This document shows positions 46,431 to 56,566 of a DNA stretch of 64,000 nucleotides, one piece after another. The position numbers and the translations under genes were made by a program. The notes below the pieces were generated by a model. It ran no database searches and was not told the DNA's origin. It saw only the letters and a program-made list of their open reading frames with translations. How positions within the stretch are numbered: the stretch's first letter is position 1; each line of letters opens with the position of its first letter. Origin of the DNA: Lactobacillus sp. ESL0677 (GTDB lineage Bacteria > Bacillota > Bacilli > Lactobacillales > Lactobacillaceae). Location of the stretch: the NCBI RefSeq assembly GCF_029392875.1, contig NZ_CP113946.1, forward strand, positions 1,302,001 through 1,366,000. The letters are read 5' to 3'.

Positions 46431-47066
46431 ATGCATCAAGAACAAATCATTGCTAAATTAATCGCAGAAAAAATCATCACAGTTTCGCCAGACAAGCCTT
46501 TTACTTATGCAAGTGGCATGCTCTCACCAATCTACACGGATTTACGACTCACGGTTTCTTACCCCGACTTACGCGATTGGATTGCCAGCGACTTAGCTGA
46601 CTTAATCAAGGCTGAGTACCCAGAAGTAACCATTATCGGTGGTGTGGCAACCGCTGGTATTCCTCATGCTGCATGGGTTGCTGCCAAGCTTGGTCTACCA
46701 ATGATTTATGTTCGTCCTAAGCCTAAAGATCACGGTAAGGGGCGCCAAATTGAAGGCTGCTTCACTGACCAAGACAGAATTGTTTTAATTGATGATTTAA
46801 TTACAACCGGTAGTTCTGTCCTAAATGCAGTTAAGGCAACACAAAATGAAGGCGGCAATGTTATTGGCGTCAGCTCAATTTTCACTTATTATTTGCCAGA
46901 TGCTAAGCAAAACTTTGCCGCAGCTAACATTGCCTTCAATCCCCTTCTTTCTTATCCTGAATTACTAAAGAAGGAAAAAGAATTAAATTACATCAGTGCA
47001 ACCGAATATGACGCACTCAAGACTTGGCACGAGGACCCGTGGCAATGGGGTAAAAAATTTAAATAA
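46431..47066 (+). CDS. pyrE: Orotate phosphoribosyltransferase
   Basis: A 211-aa enzyme that converts orotate and PRPP to OMP. The PRPP motif is IVLIDDLITTGSS (about 118-130). The start is ATG 46431 (MHQEQIIAKLI), one base after pyrF ends, with AAGGAG in the end of pyrF. The frame is open further upstream inside pyrF, but that part is not family sequence. Confidence 0.96.
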   Translation: MHQEQIIAKLIAEKIITVSPDKPFTYASGMLSPIYTDLRLTVSYPDLRDWIASDLADLIKAEYPEVTIIGGVATAGIPHAAWVAAKLGLPMIYVRPKPKDHGKGRQIEGCFTDQDRIVLIDDLITTGSSVLNAVKATQNEGGNVIGVSSIFTYYLPDAKQNFAAANIAFNPLLSYPELLKKEKELNYISATEYDALKTWHEDPWQWGKKFK

Positions 47067-47082
47067 AACAAACATCTGTAAG

Positions 47083-47121
47083 CCAACACATAGGAAAAAA
47101 TTCCTGCGTGTTTTTCTGTTT
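47083..47121. terminator. Terminator after pyrFE
   Basis: ACACATAGGAA and TTCCTGCGTGT form an interrupted stem with a T-rich tail. Confidence 0.65.
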
Positions 47122-47149
47122 AGAAGGTATTACAATAATTTTACCTTTT

Positions 47150-47644
47150 TTAATTAAAAAAATTTTTGCCTATTTTAAAACAAACTTGTATGTTTAGAAA
47201 AATCAAAACTAGTATTATAACTGAACACCACAAAACAAAGGACCAATTATTCACTGGCATCATACTTATCCAATAAACACTAATGATACTACTGGCTATA
47301 CCAAAAATAAGTCCCGGTACATAAGACTGAACTACAATCGCCTGAATTACATGTCCTAAAATATGGTAGTTATATGCAAGCATCAAAGCTACATAAAATT
47401 CTAAGTATGAAATTTTGAGCAATGTAATCCCAGTAATTAATACTAAAATAATAAATTCTTCAAATATTGTTAAAATAAATGTTCTTAATGATAAATTAAG
47501 ATATTTGTTCAAATAGTTACCTTTAAACATTTTAGGTACTTTATTATTTATTAGCTCTTTATAATCTTTAAAGAATAAAATTTCTTCTAATTCATGGAAC
47601 ATGAAAACCGTTGGAAACAAAGCAATATAAATCCTAAAATCCAA
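47150..47644 (-). CDS. HXXEE domain membrane protein
   Basis: A 164-aa protein with four or five membrane segments. The signature HELEE lies at residues 17-21 and further His residues (NYHILGHVIQAI) lie mid-protein, as in HXXEE proteins, whose function is unknown. The start is TTG 47644 behind AAGGAGGA. The AT content is higher than in the neighbours. Bases 47645-47813 hold only its promoter region. Confidence 0.75.
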   Translation of the reverse strand: MDFRIYIALFPTVFMFHELEEILFFKDYKELINNKVPKMFKGNYLNKYLNLSLRTFILTIFEEFIILVLITGITLLKISYLEFYVALMLAYNYHILGHVIQAIVVQSYVPGLIFGIASSIISVYWISMMPVNNWSFVLWCSVIILVLIFLNIQVCFKIGKNFFN

Positions 47645-47814
47645 TTTTATCCTCCTTACTATAAAAAGCGTTTCTTAATTTATTGCTATAAGCTTTCAAT
47701 TATTAACATACTTATACTAAATACTTTTACATATAAAATTCACTATACTCTACTTTTTAAGCAATAAATTTTATTTTTCGCTAAAGATTTATCCCCTTTA
47801 GATAACCATAGTAA

Positions 47815-47850
47815 AACCCCGAAGTTAATTTTTCTAACTTCGGGGTTCTT
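47815..47850. terminator. Terminator of yjeM-like gene
   Basis: ACCCCGAAGTTA pairs with TAACTTCGGGGT, a perfect 12-bp stem, with T-rich tail on the minus strand. Confidence 0.88.
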
Positions 47851-47863
47851 ATTTTCTAATTAT

Positions 47864-49360
47864 TTAAGCCGTTTTTGTATCATGGTGCTCACGATAAGTG
47901 TAATAAATATAAGCAACAACACCAAAAGCAACTGGACCAATTGCTGTCCAGAATGATGTCATGTAGTCGCCTTCCAGCAGCGGCTCAATACAAGTAAAGA
48001 TAATGCCCATGGCAACAACCAACCAGACAACAATCGTTACTGCCCAAACTTTACCTTTACCCTTGATAAAGACAAACGGTCGGTCGATGTCCTTCTTCAT
48101 CTTAAAGAACGGGAATACCCCAATCAAGAACAGATATGGCACAGTTGATGAAACGTTCATCATATCCATTAAAATCGTATAAAATTGTCCCGCAGCGTTA
48201 CCACCAAAGGAAATAAACAAGATAATGACACTAATTAGTGCTGCTTGTGTCCACATTGCACGTTCTGGCATATTATGCTTGTTCAATTTAACTAATTTTT
48301 TAGGTAAAAGACGCGCATCACAGCCCTCAATGAAGGACTTGATTGGTGAGTAAACCATCAAGAAGGCAGCAGAAATTCCAGATAAAACATCAGCTAATCC
48401 AGCAAGCCGTGAAAAAATCGTTCCAAGAGTCAACGTTGCAGATTGCGACAAGCCCATACTGTGACCCATTACAATCCCTAAATTGTTGACCAACACATAT
48501 TCCATATTGGCAATGTTAACGTTTTTGGCACCTAAAACAGCAGCCCAATTAGTTGAAATCCCACACATGAGAATATTAATTACATAGAGTCCTGTCATCA
48601 ATGCCATCGCGCCCATCATTGCTTTAGGGAAAGTCTTCTCAGGCTTATCAACTGAGTCAATAACACCAGCCGAAGTTTCAAGACCGCCGTAAGCAAACAA
48701 GGCGTAAACAATAAACGACAAAACAGCAACGGGCGTTTGGAACGCTGGATTAGGCGACTTAGTAAAGTTCATCGCTGTAACTGGTTCTGCAAAATGACCA
48801 TGACTAAAGGCGAAGACTAACATTGACGCTAACATGAAACCAAGAGCAATCAGAATAGCAAAGGCCCCGCCGACCTTGTCAACAGCTGTAATTTTATCAA
48901 TTCCCTTAGCAGCAAAGAACGTAACAATAATCATGAAGGCAACTTCAAGCACACCCAAAAGTTGAGTCGACGACAAAAAGCCCAGATGCCAAGTTTGCGT
49001 CATGTCTTTACCTGAAATTAATGTTGACAGCGCAACAAGGAAAAATTGTGTGGACGAAACCAGCCACACCACCCAGGCGGCAAGCCAAATGAAGGTACCA
49101 ACAAATGCAACCTTTTCATTAGATGACTCTTCAAGCCAAGAAAAAATACCACCCTTGACACCCTTAAAAGATGCGCCATATTCTGCAAAGATTAGTGCAG
49201 ATGGTAGAAAGAACAGAATTGCTGCAATCACATACCAAATGATACTTGCATAACCCATTTGGTAGTACGCAGTCAGCGAATTACTGAACCCAAAAATGGA
49301 CGAGAAGATCATTAAAATTAACGTGCCGAGTGTGATTTTTTTCGGCTGTTTATTATCCAT
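47864..49360 (-). CDS. yjeM: YjeM-like amino acid permease
   Basis: A 498-aa APC-superfamily transporter with about twelve membrane segments. The N-terminal MIFSSIFGFSNS loop and the AYGGLETSAGVIDSVDKPEK segment fit the glutamate:GABA antiporter / YjeM branch. The substrate is not readable from the sequence. The ribosome-binding site AAAGGAG is upstream. Monocistronic. Confidence 0.8.
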   Translation of the reverse strand: MDNKQPKKITLGTLILMIFSSIFGFSNSLTAYYQMGYASIIWYVIAAILFFLPSALIFAEYGASFKGVKGGIFSWLEESSNEKVAFVGTFIWLAAWVVWLVSSTQFFLVALSTLISGKDMTQTWHLGFLSSTQLLGVLEVAFMIIVTFFAAKGIDKITAVDKVGGAFAILIALGFMLASMLVFAFSHGHFAEPVTAMNFTKSPNPAFQTPVAVLSFIVYALFAYGGLETSAGVIDSVDKPEKTFPKAMMGAMALMTGLYVINILMCGISTNWAAVLGAKNVNIANMEYVLVNNLGIVMGHSMGLSQSATLTLGTIFSRLAGLADVLSGISAAFLMVYSPIKSFIEGCDARLLPKKLVKLNKHNMPERAMWTQAALISVIILFISFGGNAAGQFYTILMDMMNVSSTVPYLFLIGVFPFFKMKKDIDRPFVFIKGKGKVWAVTIVVWLVVAMGIIFTCIEPLLEGDYMTSFWTAIGPVAFGVVAYIYYTYREHHDTKTA

Positions 49361-49478
49361 AAATAGTAACTCCTTTTCAAATAGACCCTACTATTATGGA
49401 CCTTTTTGGATAATTATTCAAAATGTCTTATTTTACTGTAATTATTTTTTAAGCAAATTTTACAATAGTTCTATTAAA

Positions 49479-49510
49479 AAAAGACAAGGAATAAATATCC
49501 CTGTCTTTAA
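49479..49510 (-). terminator. Terminator of MFS gene
   Basis: On the minus strand AAAGACAGGGAT...ATTCCTTGTCTTT is followed by T residues. Confidence 0.75.
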
Positions 49511-49513
49511 ATA

Positions 49514-50692
49514 TTAATGATTATCAATCGCACTGTTCAAACGCTTACGATAACATAAATAAACAATAATCATCAACGGAATCAGCAGCAGTTGAACAGG
49601 ATAGAAATAATTAATCGGTAGTAGATCATTTACAAACCCCATAATGATTGGTCCAAATGCCATCCCAATATCCAATCCCAAATAAAAGGTGCTGCTTGCC
49701 AGCCCCTGCTCATTAATCGGTGCGAGCAACAATGCCGTTGACTGCAACACGGAGTAAATAACGCCGTAGCCAATCGCCATGCCACAAGCAGCTAAACCCA
49801 TTTCCCAGTTATTTTTCATCATTGCAAGTAATACCAAATAAATCGCTGTTGCGGCAGCACTCAGCCAGAACCACACACCAAAGCGAACTGTATCAAATAA
49901 ATTTTTTAAGCCAATTCTAATTACCAACAATACAACAGCATAAATTAAAAAGTATGAACCAACTGCTACATTCAAGTGCCGTTCTTCTGCGTAAGTTACC
50001 AAATCTGCTTGAGTAGCAAAATACGGAAAGGCAAATAGCGTAGTTAATAGCGCAATCGGCAAATCCTTAACTTCGATAATCTTAAAATGTTTAGATTTGC
50101 TTGCTTCTTCTATCTTTTTCTTAGGCTTGGCATGATTGCCAACAAATTGAATCGTAATAATCATCAAAAAAGAAGATACCGCGGAAGCAATTATTGCCAG
50201 TCGGTAACCTGTTTTCTGATAAACATTAATCGCTAGAGCCGGCGCCACGGCCATCGCCAGTGCATTCATTAGGCCGTAAAAGCCCATGGCTTCACCGACA
50301 TGCTCGCGCGGGACTAAGAATGCTAGCCAAGTAGTCATGCAAACTGTATCGAGCACATATCCAGCACCATTAATTAGCCGAAATAGTAGCAGCCAGCCAC
50401 TTTTTGGCGCAAGAACGTACCCAGTTACGCCAATAAAAATTAGCACACCACCAATTAATGATAAGCGAAATTTAGAAAACTTATCCGTCAAGTTACCCGC
50501 AATTGGCCGCAAAAACATTGCGGCAATGCTCATAACCCCCACAATAATTCCCGCAAACGCACTGCTAGCACCGAGACTCTTAGCATAACCATTAATTAAC
50601 GGGTTAACAAACATCGTACTAAACATGAAGAAGAACGATGCTGCCATTACCAATATTACATCTTTAGTATAAATCGATTTATGCTGTGTCAC
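49514..50692 (-). CDS. MFS transporter
   Basis: A 392-aa protein with twelve predicted membrane segments. The loop 2-3 motif RPIAGNLTDKFSKFRLSLIG is the MFS signature. It resembles drug or sugar efflux permeases of the YwoG/SetA kind, and the substrate is unknown. The start is GTG 50692 with GAGG five bases upstream. Confidence 0.85.
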   Translation of the reverse strand: MTQHKSIYTKDVILVMAASFFFMFSTMFVNPLINGYAKSLGASSAFAGIIVGVMSIAAMFLRPIAGNLTDKFSKFRLSLIGGVLIFIGVTGYVLAPKSGWLLLFRLINGAGYVLDTVCMTTWLAFLVPREHVGEAMGFYGLMNALAMAVAPALAINVYQKTGYRLAIIASAVSSFLMIITIQFVGNHAKPKKKIEEASKSKHFKIIEVKDLPIALLTTLFAFPYFATQADLVTYAEERHLNVAVGSYFLIYAVVLLVIRIGLKNLFDTVRFGVWFWLSAAATAIYLVLLAMMKNNWEMGLAACGMAIGYGVIYSVLQSTALLLAPINEQGLASSTFYLGLDIGMAFGPIIMGFVNDLLPINYFYPVQLLLIPLMIIVYLCYRKRLNSAIDNH

Positions 50693-50783
50693 TTTTTACC
50701 TCACAAAATTAATCAATAGTACAATTTTACCACTTACGCCAAATTAAATTAATGGCTCTATTCCTTTATTTTTGCATTAATAA

Positions 50784-50823
50784 AAAAACAGAACCTCTTG
50801 AAGTTAATCAAGCAGTTCTGTTT
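50784..50823 (-). terminator. glnA terminator
   Basis: On the minus strand CAGAACTGCTTG...CAAGAGGTTCTG is followed by seven T. Confidence 0.85.
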
Positions 50824-50841
50824 AATAAATTAATCTTTTAA

Positions 50842-52179
50842 TTAGTAACCCATGTACTTATTTCTTTCCCAGTCAGAAACAGTCTGCGTATATTGTGACC
50901 ATTCCAATTCCTTAGAAGAAATAAAACTGTGTGCCAGGTGCTCACCCAAGGCATCTTGAATCAACTTGTCAGCCTTGAATGCCTTAATGGCACTGTGCAA
51001 AGTTGCTGGCAATGGTTTAATGCCCAATTCTTCGCGTTTTTCTTCGCTCATTTCAAATACATTAGAAGTAATTGGGGCCATTGGCATTTCTGCTTTCTTA
51101 ATCCCATCAAGTCCAGCAGCTAGACAAGCTGCAAGCAGAAGATATGGGTTAGCAGTTGGATCAGCAGAACGCATTTCCAAACGCGTGTTGATTTCTTCAG
51201 CTGAAGGAATCCGCACCATTGGTGAGCGGTTCTTTGAAGCCCAAGAAATATAAACTGGTGCTTCAAAGCCTGGAATCAATCGCTTGTATGAGTTAACAGT
51301 TGGGTTGCCAACTGCGGTAATTGCACGAGCATGTGTCAAGATACCATTTAAGAAGTAAAGTGCGGTATTTGATAAGTGGAACTTATTGTTCTTGTCATAA
51401 AAGGCATTCTTACCATCTTTGAACAGGGACATGTTAGTGTGCATCCCGTTACCAGCTTGACCTTGAAGCGGCTTAGCCATAAATGTCGCAAATAAATTGT
51501 GCTTTTTAGCAACTTCACGAACAACCATCTTAAAGGTTTGAACACGGTCAGCAGTTGTTAATGCATCATCGAATCTGAAATCGATTTCTTGTTGACCATC
51601 ACCAACTTCATGGTGAGCAGCTTCAACTTCAAAACCGATGCTTTCGAGAGTTTCAACAATATCACGACGGCAACTAGCACTTTCATCGTTTGAAGTCATG
51701 TCAAAGTATGAAGCGTGGTCTGGCACCTGAGTAGTCCAATTGCCACGCTCATCTAACTTCAACAAGTGAAATTCAGCTTCAAAACCAATATCAAAATCAG
51801 AAAAGCCCATCGTCCGCATCTGGTCAACCACACGCTTTAAGTTGTTCCGTGGATCACCAGAAAATGGCTTACCATCAGTTGTATGAACTGAACAAATCAG
51901 CCGACCAATCTTACCACCTTGACGGTCAGTCCACGGCAATACTGCCCAGGTTGAGAAATCTGGGTATAAAACCATGTCGCTTTCTTCCAAACGAACAAAA
52001 CCGTCGATTGAAGACCCGTCAAAACGGATGTCATTACTCAAAACTTTTTCAAGTTGGCTATTTGGCACCTCAACGGCCTTCAAAGTACCGTTGATGTCCG
52101 TAAATGCTAATCTTAAAAAGCGAACGTCATTATCAGCAACGCTCTGTCTAATATCATCTGCTGTAATTGTTTTTGCCAT
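50842..52179 (-). CDS. glnA: Glutamine synthetase type I
   Basis: A 445-aa GSI-alpha enzyme that makes glutamine from glutamate and ammonia. The stretches [18 protein letters not shown] and [10 protein letters not shown] hold metal and substrate residues. I chose ATG 52179 ([11 protein letters not shown]) with AGGTGA upstream; the 16 extra codons to 52227 are not family sequence. It has its own promoter. The repressor gene glnR, often just upstream in Firmicutes, is absent. Confidence 0.96.
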   Translation of the reverse strand: MAKTITADDIRQSVADNDVRFLRLAFTDINGTLKAVEVPNSQLEKVLSNDIRFDGSSIDGFVRLEESDMVLYPDFSTWAVLPWTDRQGGKIGRLICSVHTTDGKPFSGDPRNNLKRVVDQMRTMGFSDFDIGFEAEFHLLKLDERGNWTTQVPDHASYFDMTSNDESASCRRDIVETLESIGFEVEAAHHEVGDGQQEIDFRFDDALTTADRVQTFKMVVREVAKKHNLFATFMAKPLQGQAGNGMHTNMSLFKDGKNAFYDKNNKFHLSNTALYFLNGILTHARAITAVGNPTVNSYKRLIPGFEAPVYISWASKNRSPMVRIPSAEEINTRLEMRSADPTANPYLLLAACLAAGLDGIKKAEMPMAPITSNVFEMSEEKREELGIKPLPATLHSAIKAFKADKLIQDALGEHLAHSFISSKELEWSQYTQTVSDWERNKYMGY

Positions 52180-52259
52180 TTTTTCACCTAATAAAAAATC
52201 ATACAGTAATTGGTCTGGTCCTAGCAAGATTTCCTCGTTCTGCTCTAAACCTGACTAAC

Positions 52260-52288
52260 ACAATAGCAAACTCTTGTCTTAAAGTCAA
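52260..52288 (-). promoter_or_regulatory. glnA promoter
   Basis: TTGACT (52288-52283) and TATTGT (52265-52260) are 17 bp apart, with a TG before the -10 box. I could not find a GlnR box (TGTNA-N7-TNACA) nearby. Confidence 0.55.
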
Positions 52289-52342
52289 AGTGGTCTAGTA
52301 GTTTTGAACCAACCTTTAACATTTTTTTAATTATTTTAAGAA

Positions 52343-53590
52343 TTACTTGCGAAAAAACAATTCGTTAACTGCATTTGTGATTGCGATTTTGACATGTGCG
52401 TAAGTTAACCCGCCTTGCATGTAAATAGCATAAGGCGGCCGAATTGGACCATCACCAGAAAATTCAATACTTGCACCCTCAATAAAGGAGCCATCAGCCA
52501 TGATTACTTTGTCTTCATAACCTGTATCATTGCTTGGAATCGGGTCGACAAAGGAATTAACCGGTGAATTTTCTTGCAGAGCTTTAGCAAAGCGAATCAT
52601 TTTATCTTGATCGTGAAAAATTACGGTCTGAATCAAGTCAGTTCTATCTTCGTTCCACTTTGGCGTTACTTCCTCACCCATCTTTTCCAAAATGGCTGAA
52701 GAATAAATTGCACCTTTAATTGCATTCCCCGTTGTGTTTGGCGCAATAAAGAGACCTTCGAAGTAATCCATGTTGTTATTTAAGCTGGCACCTTCCTCGC
52801 GGCCAATACCACCAGCAGTCAAGCGCGCCGCAGTATTTTCGATTAGTTCGTGCTTGCCCACAACATAACCACCAATTTTGGCTAAGCCACCGCCGGCATT
52901 TTTAATTAATGAGCCAGCCATCAAGTCAGCGCCATATTCGGTTGGCTCGTGCTTTTCGGAAAACTCGCCATAACAATTATCAATCATAATGATACTCTTA
53001 GGACTAACCTCGCGAATCATTGCAATCATCGGCTTAATCTTGGCAACGGTGAAACTTTGCCGCGTGTCGTAGCCGCGTGAACGTTGAATAACAACCATCT
53101 TCGGTTGGTGCTTGCTCAGCAATTTACGCGCAGCATCGTAATCTACCTCGCCATCTTTTAAGTCAACGTGTGAGAATTTAACACCGTATGATTGCAAGCT
53201 GCCGCGCCCATCACCCGCAACACCAATTACTTGTTGCAGGGTGTCATAAGGCATTCCCGTTAAATAGGTTAATTCATCGCCTGGTAGCAAATTCCCCGCC
53301 ATTGCTGTGGCAATCGTATGTGTGCCAGACACAAATTGTGAACGCACAAGCGCATCTTCAGTATGAAAAATCTGCGCGTAAATACGGTCTAACTTATCAC
53401 GCCCCGAATCATCTGAGCCATAACCAGTGGTCCCAAGCAAATCTGCTTCTGCTACTGCCTTGTCCTTAAATGCTTGCAGCACTTTGTTCTGATTATACAA
53501 AATATTATCATCAATTTTCGCAAGCTGTGGCGCAATTTGGGTGTCTACTTCCTTAACAATTTCTTGTAATTTTTCTGGCCAATTATTCAT
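52343..53590 (-). CDS. Methionine gamma-lyase family PLP protein
   Basis: A 415-aa fold type I PLP enzyme of the YnbB / 'aluminium resistance' family. Features are QRSRGYDTRQSFTVAKI and the likely PLP-lysine segment GSLIKNAGGGLAKIGGY (about 225-240). The true reaction is not established. ATG 53590 has GAGG 9 bp upstream and overlaps miaA by 8 bp. The ynbB-glnA neighbourhood is conserved in Firmicutes. Confidence 0.88.
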   Translation of the reverse strand: MNNWPEKLQEIVKEVDTQIAPQLAKIDDNILYNQNKVLQAFKDKAVAEADLLGTTGYGSDDSGRDKLDRIYAQIFHTEDALVRSQFVSGTHTIATAMAGNLLPGDELTYLTGMPYDTLQQVIGVAGDGRGSLQSYGVKFSHVDLKDGEVDYDAARKLLSKHQPKMVVIQRSRGYDTRQSFTVAKIKPMIAMIREVSPKSIIMIDNCYGEFSEKHEPTEYGADLMAGSLIKNAGGGLAKIGGYVVGKHELIENTAARLTAGGIGREEGASLNNNMDYFEGLFIAPNTTGNAIKGAIYSSAILEKMGEEVTPKWNEDRTDLIQTVIFHDQDKMIRFAKALQENSPVNSFVDPIPSNDTGYEDKVIMADGSFIEGASIEFSGDGPIRPPYAIYMQGGLTYAHVKIAITNAVNELFFRK

Positions 53591-54503
53591 GAAGCCATTC
53601 CTCAACTTTCTCTTCTATTTCTATAATACAATTTTGGTCATTCAACGGGTCAAACCAGTGACATGGCAATTGATGACGAAAATACGTCAATTGCCGCTTC
53701 GCATACCGCCGCGAAGCTGTCTTTAGCTGCTCAACACAATCGGGCAGGCTTTGTTCTCCCTTAAAGTATGGGAAGAACTCTTTATAGCCAATTGCCTGCA
53801 AGATTTGGTGTTCGCGTTCGCGATTTTGGTAAACAAATTCGGCTTCCTTAAGCATCCCCTGAGTCATCATCTGGTCAACTCGCAAATTAATTCGGCGGTA
53901 AATTGCCTCTCGCTCAGAATTTAAACCAATAATCAAATAATCATAGCGTGGTTCAATTTTAGATTGCTGCTGGGAAAACTTTTGCCCAGTCCGCTCAATT
54001 ACAGTCAGCGCTCGTAAGGTGCGCCGAGAATTAGCCACGGGTATTTTACGAGCGGCATCTGCATCACGCTTATTCAACTCTTGCCACAAAGACTCCGACC
54101 CTTTTTTGTCTAAAAAATCTTGCCACTTAGCGGCAATCGCTGTCTCATGCTCATCTTTTTCACCCAGTTGCATCTGGTTAAGCAGGGCATTAACATAAAA
54201 GCCGGTCCCACCAACTAATAGTGGTAACTTGCCCTTAGCCGCAATCTTATTAATTGCTGATTGGGCTTGTGTGACAAAATCCTTAACTGAATATTGTTCA
54301 AAGACCGATTGCGTATCAACTAAATAATGCTTAACTTGAGCTTGCTCTTGCGGCGTTGCCTTTGCCGTTCCAATTGCTACTTCGCGATAGACCTGCATTG
54401 AATCGCCAGAAACAATTTCACCATTCAAGTTTTGGGCTAATTTGATAGCTAAGCCAGTCTTCCCGATCGCTGTCGGTCCTACAATTGCTAGTACTTTTTG
54501 CAT
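53583..54503 (-). CDS. miaA: tRNA dimethylallyltransferase
   Basis: A 306-aa enzyme that adds the dimethylallyl group to A37 of tRNAs reading U-starting codons. The P-loop GPTAIGKT is at residues 8-15 and DSMQVYREVAIGTAK follows. ATG 54503 (MQKVLAIVG) has AAGGA upstream; codons further out to 54563 are not family sequence. Confidence 0.95.
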   Translation of the reverse strand: MQKVLAIVGPTAIGKTGLAIKLAQNLNGEIVSGDSMQVYREVAIGTAKATPQEQAQVKHYLVDTQSVFEQYSVKDFVTQAQSAINKIAAKGKLPLLVGGTGFYVNALLNQMQLGEKDEHETAIAAKWQDFLDKKGSESLWQELNKRDADAARKIPVANSRRTLRALTVIERTGQKFSQQQSKIEPRYDYLIIGLNSEREAIYRRINLRVDQMMTQGMLKEAEFVYQNREREHQILQAIGYKEFFPYFKGEQSLPDCVEQLKTASRRYAKRQLTYFRHQLPCHWFDPLNDQNCIIEIEEKVEEWLHE

Positions 54504-54573
54504 CTCGAATATCCTTTTTCGGTATAAAAGCAAAAAACACGTTTGCGCGAATGCTCCAAACATGTTCTTCTAA

Positions 54574-54978
54574 TTAATATTTAGATGTTTTTGTGCGACC
54601 ATTCCACTCATCAAAACCATTTTTGAGCCATTTAATCGAAGTAAAGTGCTTTTTTTGCAAAAATCTGGCAGCTCTTAAAGTTACGATTAATGAGTCAGAG
54701 TACAAATATACCGGTAAATCAGTTCTAAGTTCACCGTATTGGTATTTCAGGGTAGTATAAGGCAAGTTGCGTGCACCATCGATATGCTTTCTCTTAAATG
54801 GCGCTTTTTCACGTAAATCAACGATTTGCGCCTTTCTCATTCCCTGATTAAATTCTTCGTTAGTTAAATCACCGCTACCAAGACGCTTAGTCTGGAACTT
54901 ATTCCAAAGCCAAACTGCAACAAAAGCCAGAATGATAGCTACTAATACAACATCCAAAATAATTAAAAAAGTTGACAT
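54574..54978 (-). CDS. Membrane-anchored rhodanese-like protein
   Basis: A 134-aa protein with an N-terminal membrane segment (about 3-25) and a rhodanese domain (about 45-130, IVDLREKAPFKRKHIDGARN). The usual active-site Cys position reads YSDSLIVTLRAA, without Cys, so sulfurtransferase activity is doubtful. It lies between yqgQ and miaA. The family occurs widely in lactobacilli at this place, from memory. Confidence 0.8.
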   Translation of the reverse strand: MSTFLIILDVVLVAIILAFVAVWLWNKFQTKRLGSGDLTNEEFNQGMRKAQIVDLREKAPFKRKHIDGARNLPYTTLKYQYGELRTDLPVYLYSDSLIVTLRAARFLQKKHFTSIKWLKNGFDEWNGRTKTSKY

Positions 54979-55033
54979 CGGTTAAACTCTTTTCTAAATA
55001 AACTTATAAGAATAATTTTACTACTAAATTATT

Positions 55034-55252
55034 CTAGCTTCTATGCTTTTCTTTTTCTTTGCGTTCTTCATACTCATGTTCACGCCGCAAAATCATCTTT
55101 GCAACCAGATAATCATGCTTGTCAATTAGGCGCGAACGGTTAATATTGTCAAGTTCAAGGGCCATCAGCTCAATGTCCCAAATGCGCTTACCAACGTGCA
55201 CCAAGACACCATATTTTTCAAGGAGCTGCTGAACATCATACAAGGTCTTCAT
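55034..55252 (-). CDS. YqgQ family protein
   Basis: A 72-aa small protein of the YqgQ/DUF910 family (TLYDVQQLLEKYGVLVHVG, WDIELMALEL). A helical bundle of unknown function. Its start overlaps the rhomboid stop codon (TAATG). Confidence 0.85.
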   Translation of the reverse strand: MKTLYDVQQLLEKYGVLVHVGKRIWDIELMALELDNINRSRLIDKHDYLVAKMILRREHEYEERKEKEKHRS

Positions 55253-55929
55253 TAGAATCTAATAACCATACCCATTCTAACAGTAGCAACTAAATAGACA
55301 ATCAGAACGCAAAGAGCAACTATCCGCCACTTTGTAGAATATTTTTGTAAAGCGCGGTCACCTAAAATAATTGCTAACAAAAGTCCTGTGATTAAACCAC
55401 CAATATGACCCTGAATGTCAATATTAGTATCAAATAGGTCAAGAACAATATTGATTACGGCGAGCCAAAGTGCCTGTTTGCCCAAATAAACAAGAACTGG
55501 ATTATCGCGATTACGCAAACCAATTGCCGTCATTGCACCCATTAGACCAAAAAGTGCGGTCGAAGCACCGGCACTAATTGCTTGGTCACTGCCAAGAGCT
55601 AAACTCAACAAATTGCCGCCAATCCCTGATAACAAATAAACTGCTAAAAAGCGCCAATGACCTAAAATTTGCTCCATATAAACACCGAGGTAATAAATCA
55701 TCACGGCGTTTGAAACAATATGCATGATTCCCATATGCAAGAATTGCGCCGTAAACAGGCGCCACCATTGACCACCTGCGACTACAGCATAGTTGCTCAT
55801 TGCGCCCATTTTTATTAAAACAGCGGTATTCTGTGAGCCACCCAAGGCGGTTTCCATTAAAAAGACCACAAACAAAACAATTAAAATGATCCACGTCATA
55901 TAACTATCTTTAAAACTTTGCTTTTGCAT
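55252..55929 (-). CDS. Rhomboid family intramembrane protease
   Basis: A 225-aa serine protease with seven membrane segments. The catalytic dyad is Ser123 (GASTALFG) and His175 (QGHIGG), with oxyanion-side His70 and Asn74 (MHIVSN). It corresponds to B. subtilis YqgP (GluP) without the extra N-terminal domain. Coupled to yqgQ. Confidence 0.92.
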   Translation of the reverse strand: MQKQSFKDSYMTWIILIVLFVVFLMETALGGSQNTAVLIKMGAMSNYAVVAGGQWWRLFTAQFLHMGIMHIVSNAVMIYYLGVYMEQILGHWRFLAVYLLSGIGGNLLSLALGSDQAISAGASTALFGLMGAMTAIGLRNRDNPVLVYLGKQALWLAVINIVLDLFDTNIDIQGHIGGLITGLLLAIILGDRALQKYSTKWRIVALCVLIVYLVATVRMGMVIRF

Positions 55930-55947
55930 AATTGCCTCGCTAATTTA

Positions 55948-56511
55948 TCAGACCAGATTGGAAGTAATCAGCGTTTGGATTGGAATATCCGTCTGCTCAA
56001 CATTCCACTCAGTCGTATTAAAAATCATTTGTGAATTTGCTAGAGCAACAGTTTTAGCCTGCTTATGCTTTGCTAGAAAGCGATCATAATAACCGCCACC
56101 AAAGCCAAGTCGCTGGTGCGTATCTTCAGCAAATGCAAGTCCAGGAACAATAATCAAATCCAAATCATTGTTGATCTTGGCACTTGGATCATTAACTTCC
56201 ATCACGCCAAACTTAGACGCAGTCAGCTTAGTCATATAACTATAATACAGAAAATCTTGTGAATGTTCTGGATTATTATTGGCTTTAGCCAAGTAGACAT
56301 CTTTACCCTGATCCCAGAGTAAAGCAATTAGGCGCGAGGTATCAACCTCATAAGCTAATGAGGAAGTCACACCAATTGTTTGGCTACTTTTGAGTCCATC
56401 CCAAGCCATTATTTTTTCTAATAGCTGGCGATCCTCCTGCTCTTTTTGTTCAGTTGCCGCAAAATCCTGCAAACGACTTATTTGTTTCTGCCGTAAATCT
56501 TTTTTGTTCAT
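55948..56511 (-). CDS. 5-formyltetrahydrofolate cyclo-ligase
   Basis: A 187-aa enzyme that converts 5-formyl-THF to methenyl-THF with ATP. The family motif GLAFAEDTHQRLGFGGGYYDRF (about 125-146) and the N-terminal K/R-rich helix are present. Cytoplasmic. It lies just upstream of the rhomboid gene as in other Firmicutes. Confidence 0.92.
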   Translation of the reverse strand: MNKKDLRQKQISRLQDFAATEQKEQEDRQLLEKIMAWDGLKSSQTIGVTSSLAYEVDTSRLIALLWDQGKDVYLAKANNNPEHSQDFLYYSYMTKLTASKFGVMEVNDPSAKINNDLDLIIVPGLAFAEDTHQRLGFGGGYYDRFLAKHKQAKTVALANSQMIFNTTEWNVEQTDIPIQTLITSNLV

Positions 56512-56527
56512 CGATTTCTTTCACTAC

Positions 56528-56560
56528 AAAAAATAGCAGGAACACATGCCCCTGCCATAT
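56528..56560 (-). terminator. rpmG terminator
   Basis: On the minus strand GGCAGG...CCTGCT is followed by ATTTTTTG. It separates rpmG from the cyclo-ligase operon. Confidence 0.6.
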
Positions 56561-56566
56561 TGTTTA

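Noticed and set aside
52180..52342. glnA riboswitch
   Set aside because: The leader is short and holds a plain promoter. I saw no terminator or conserved riboswitch core.
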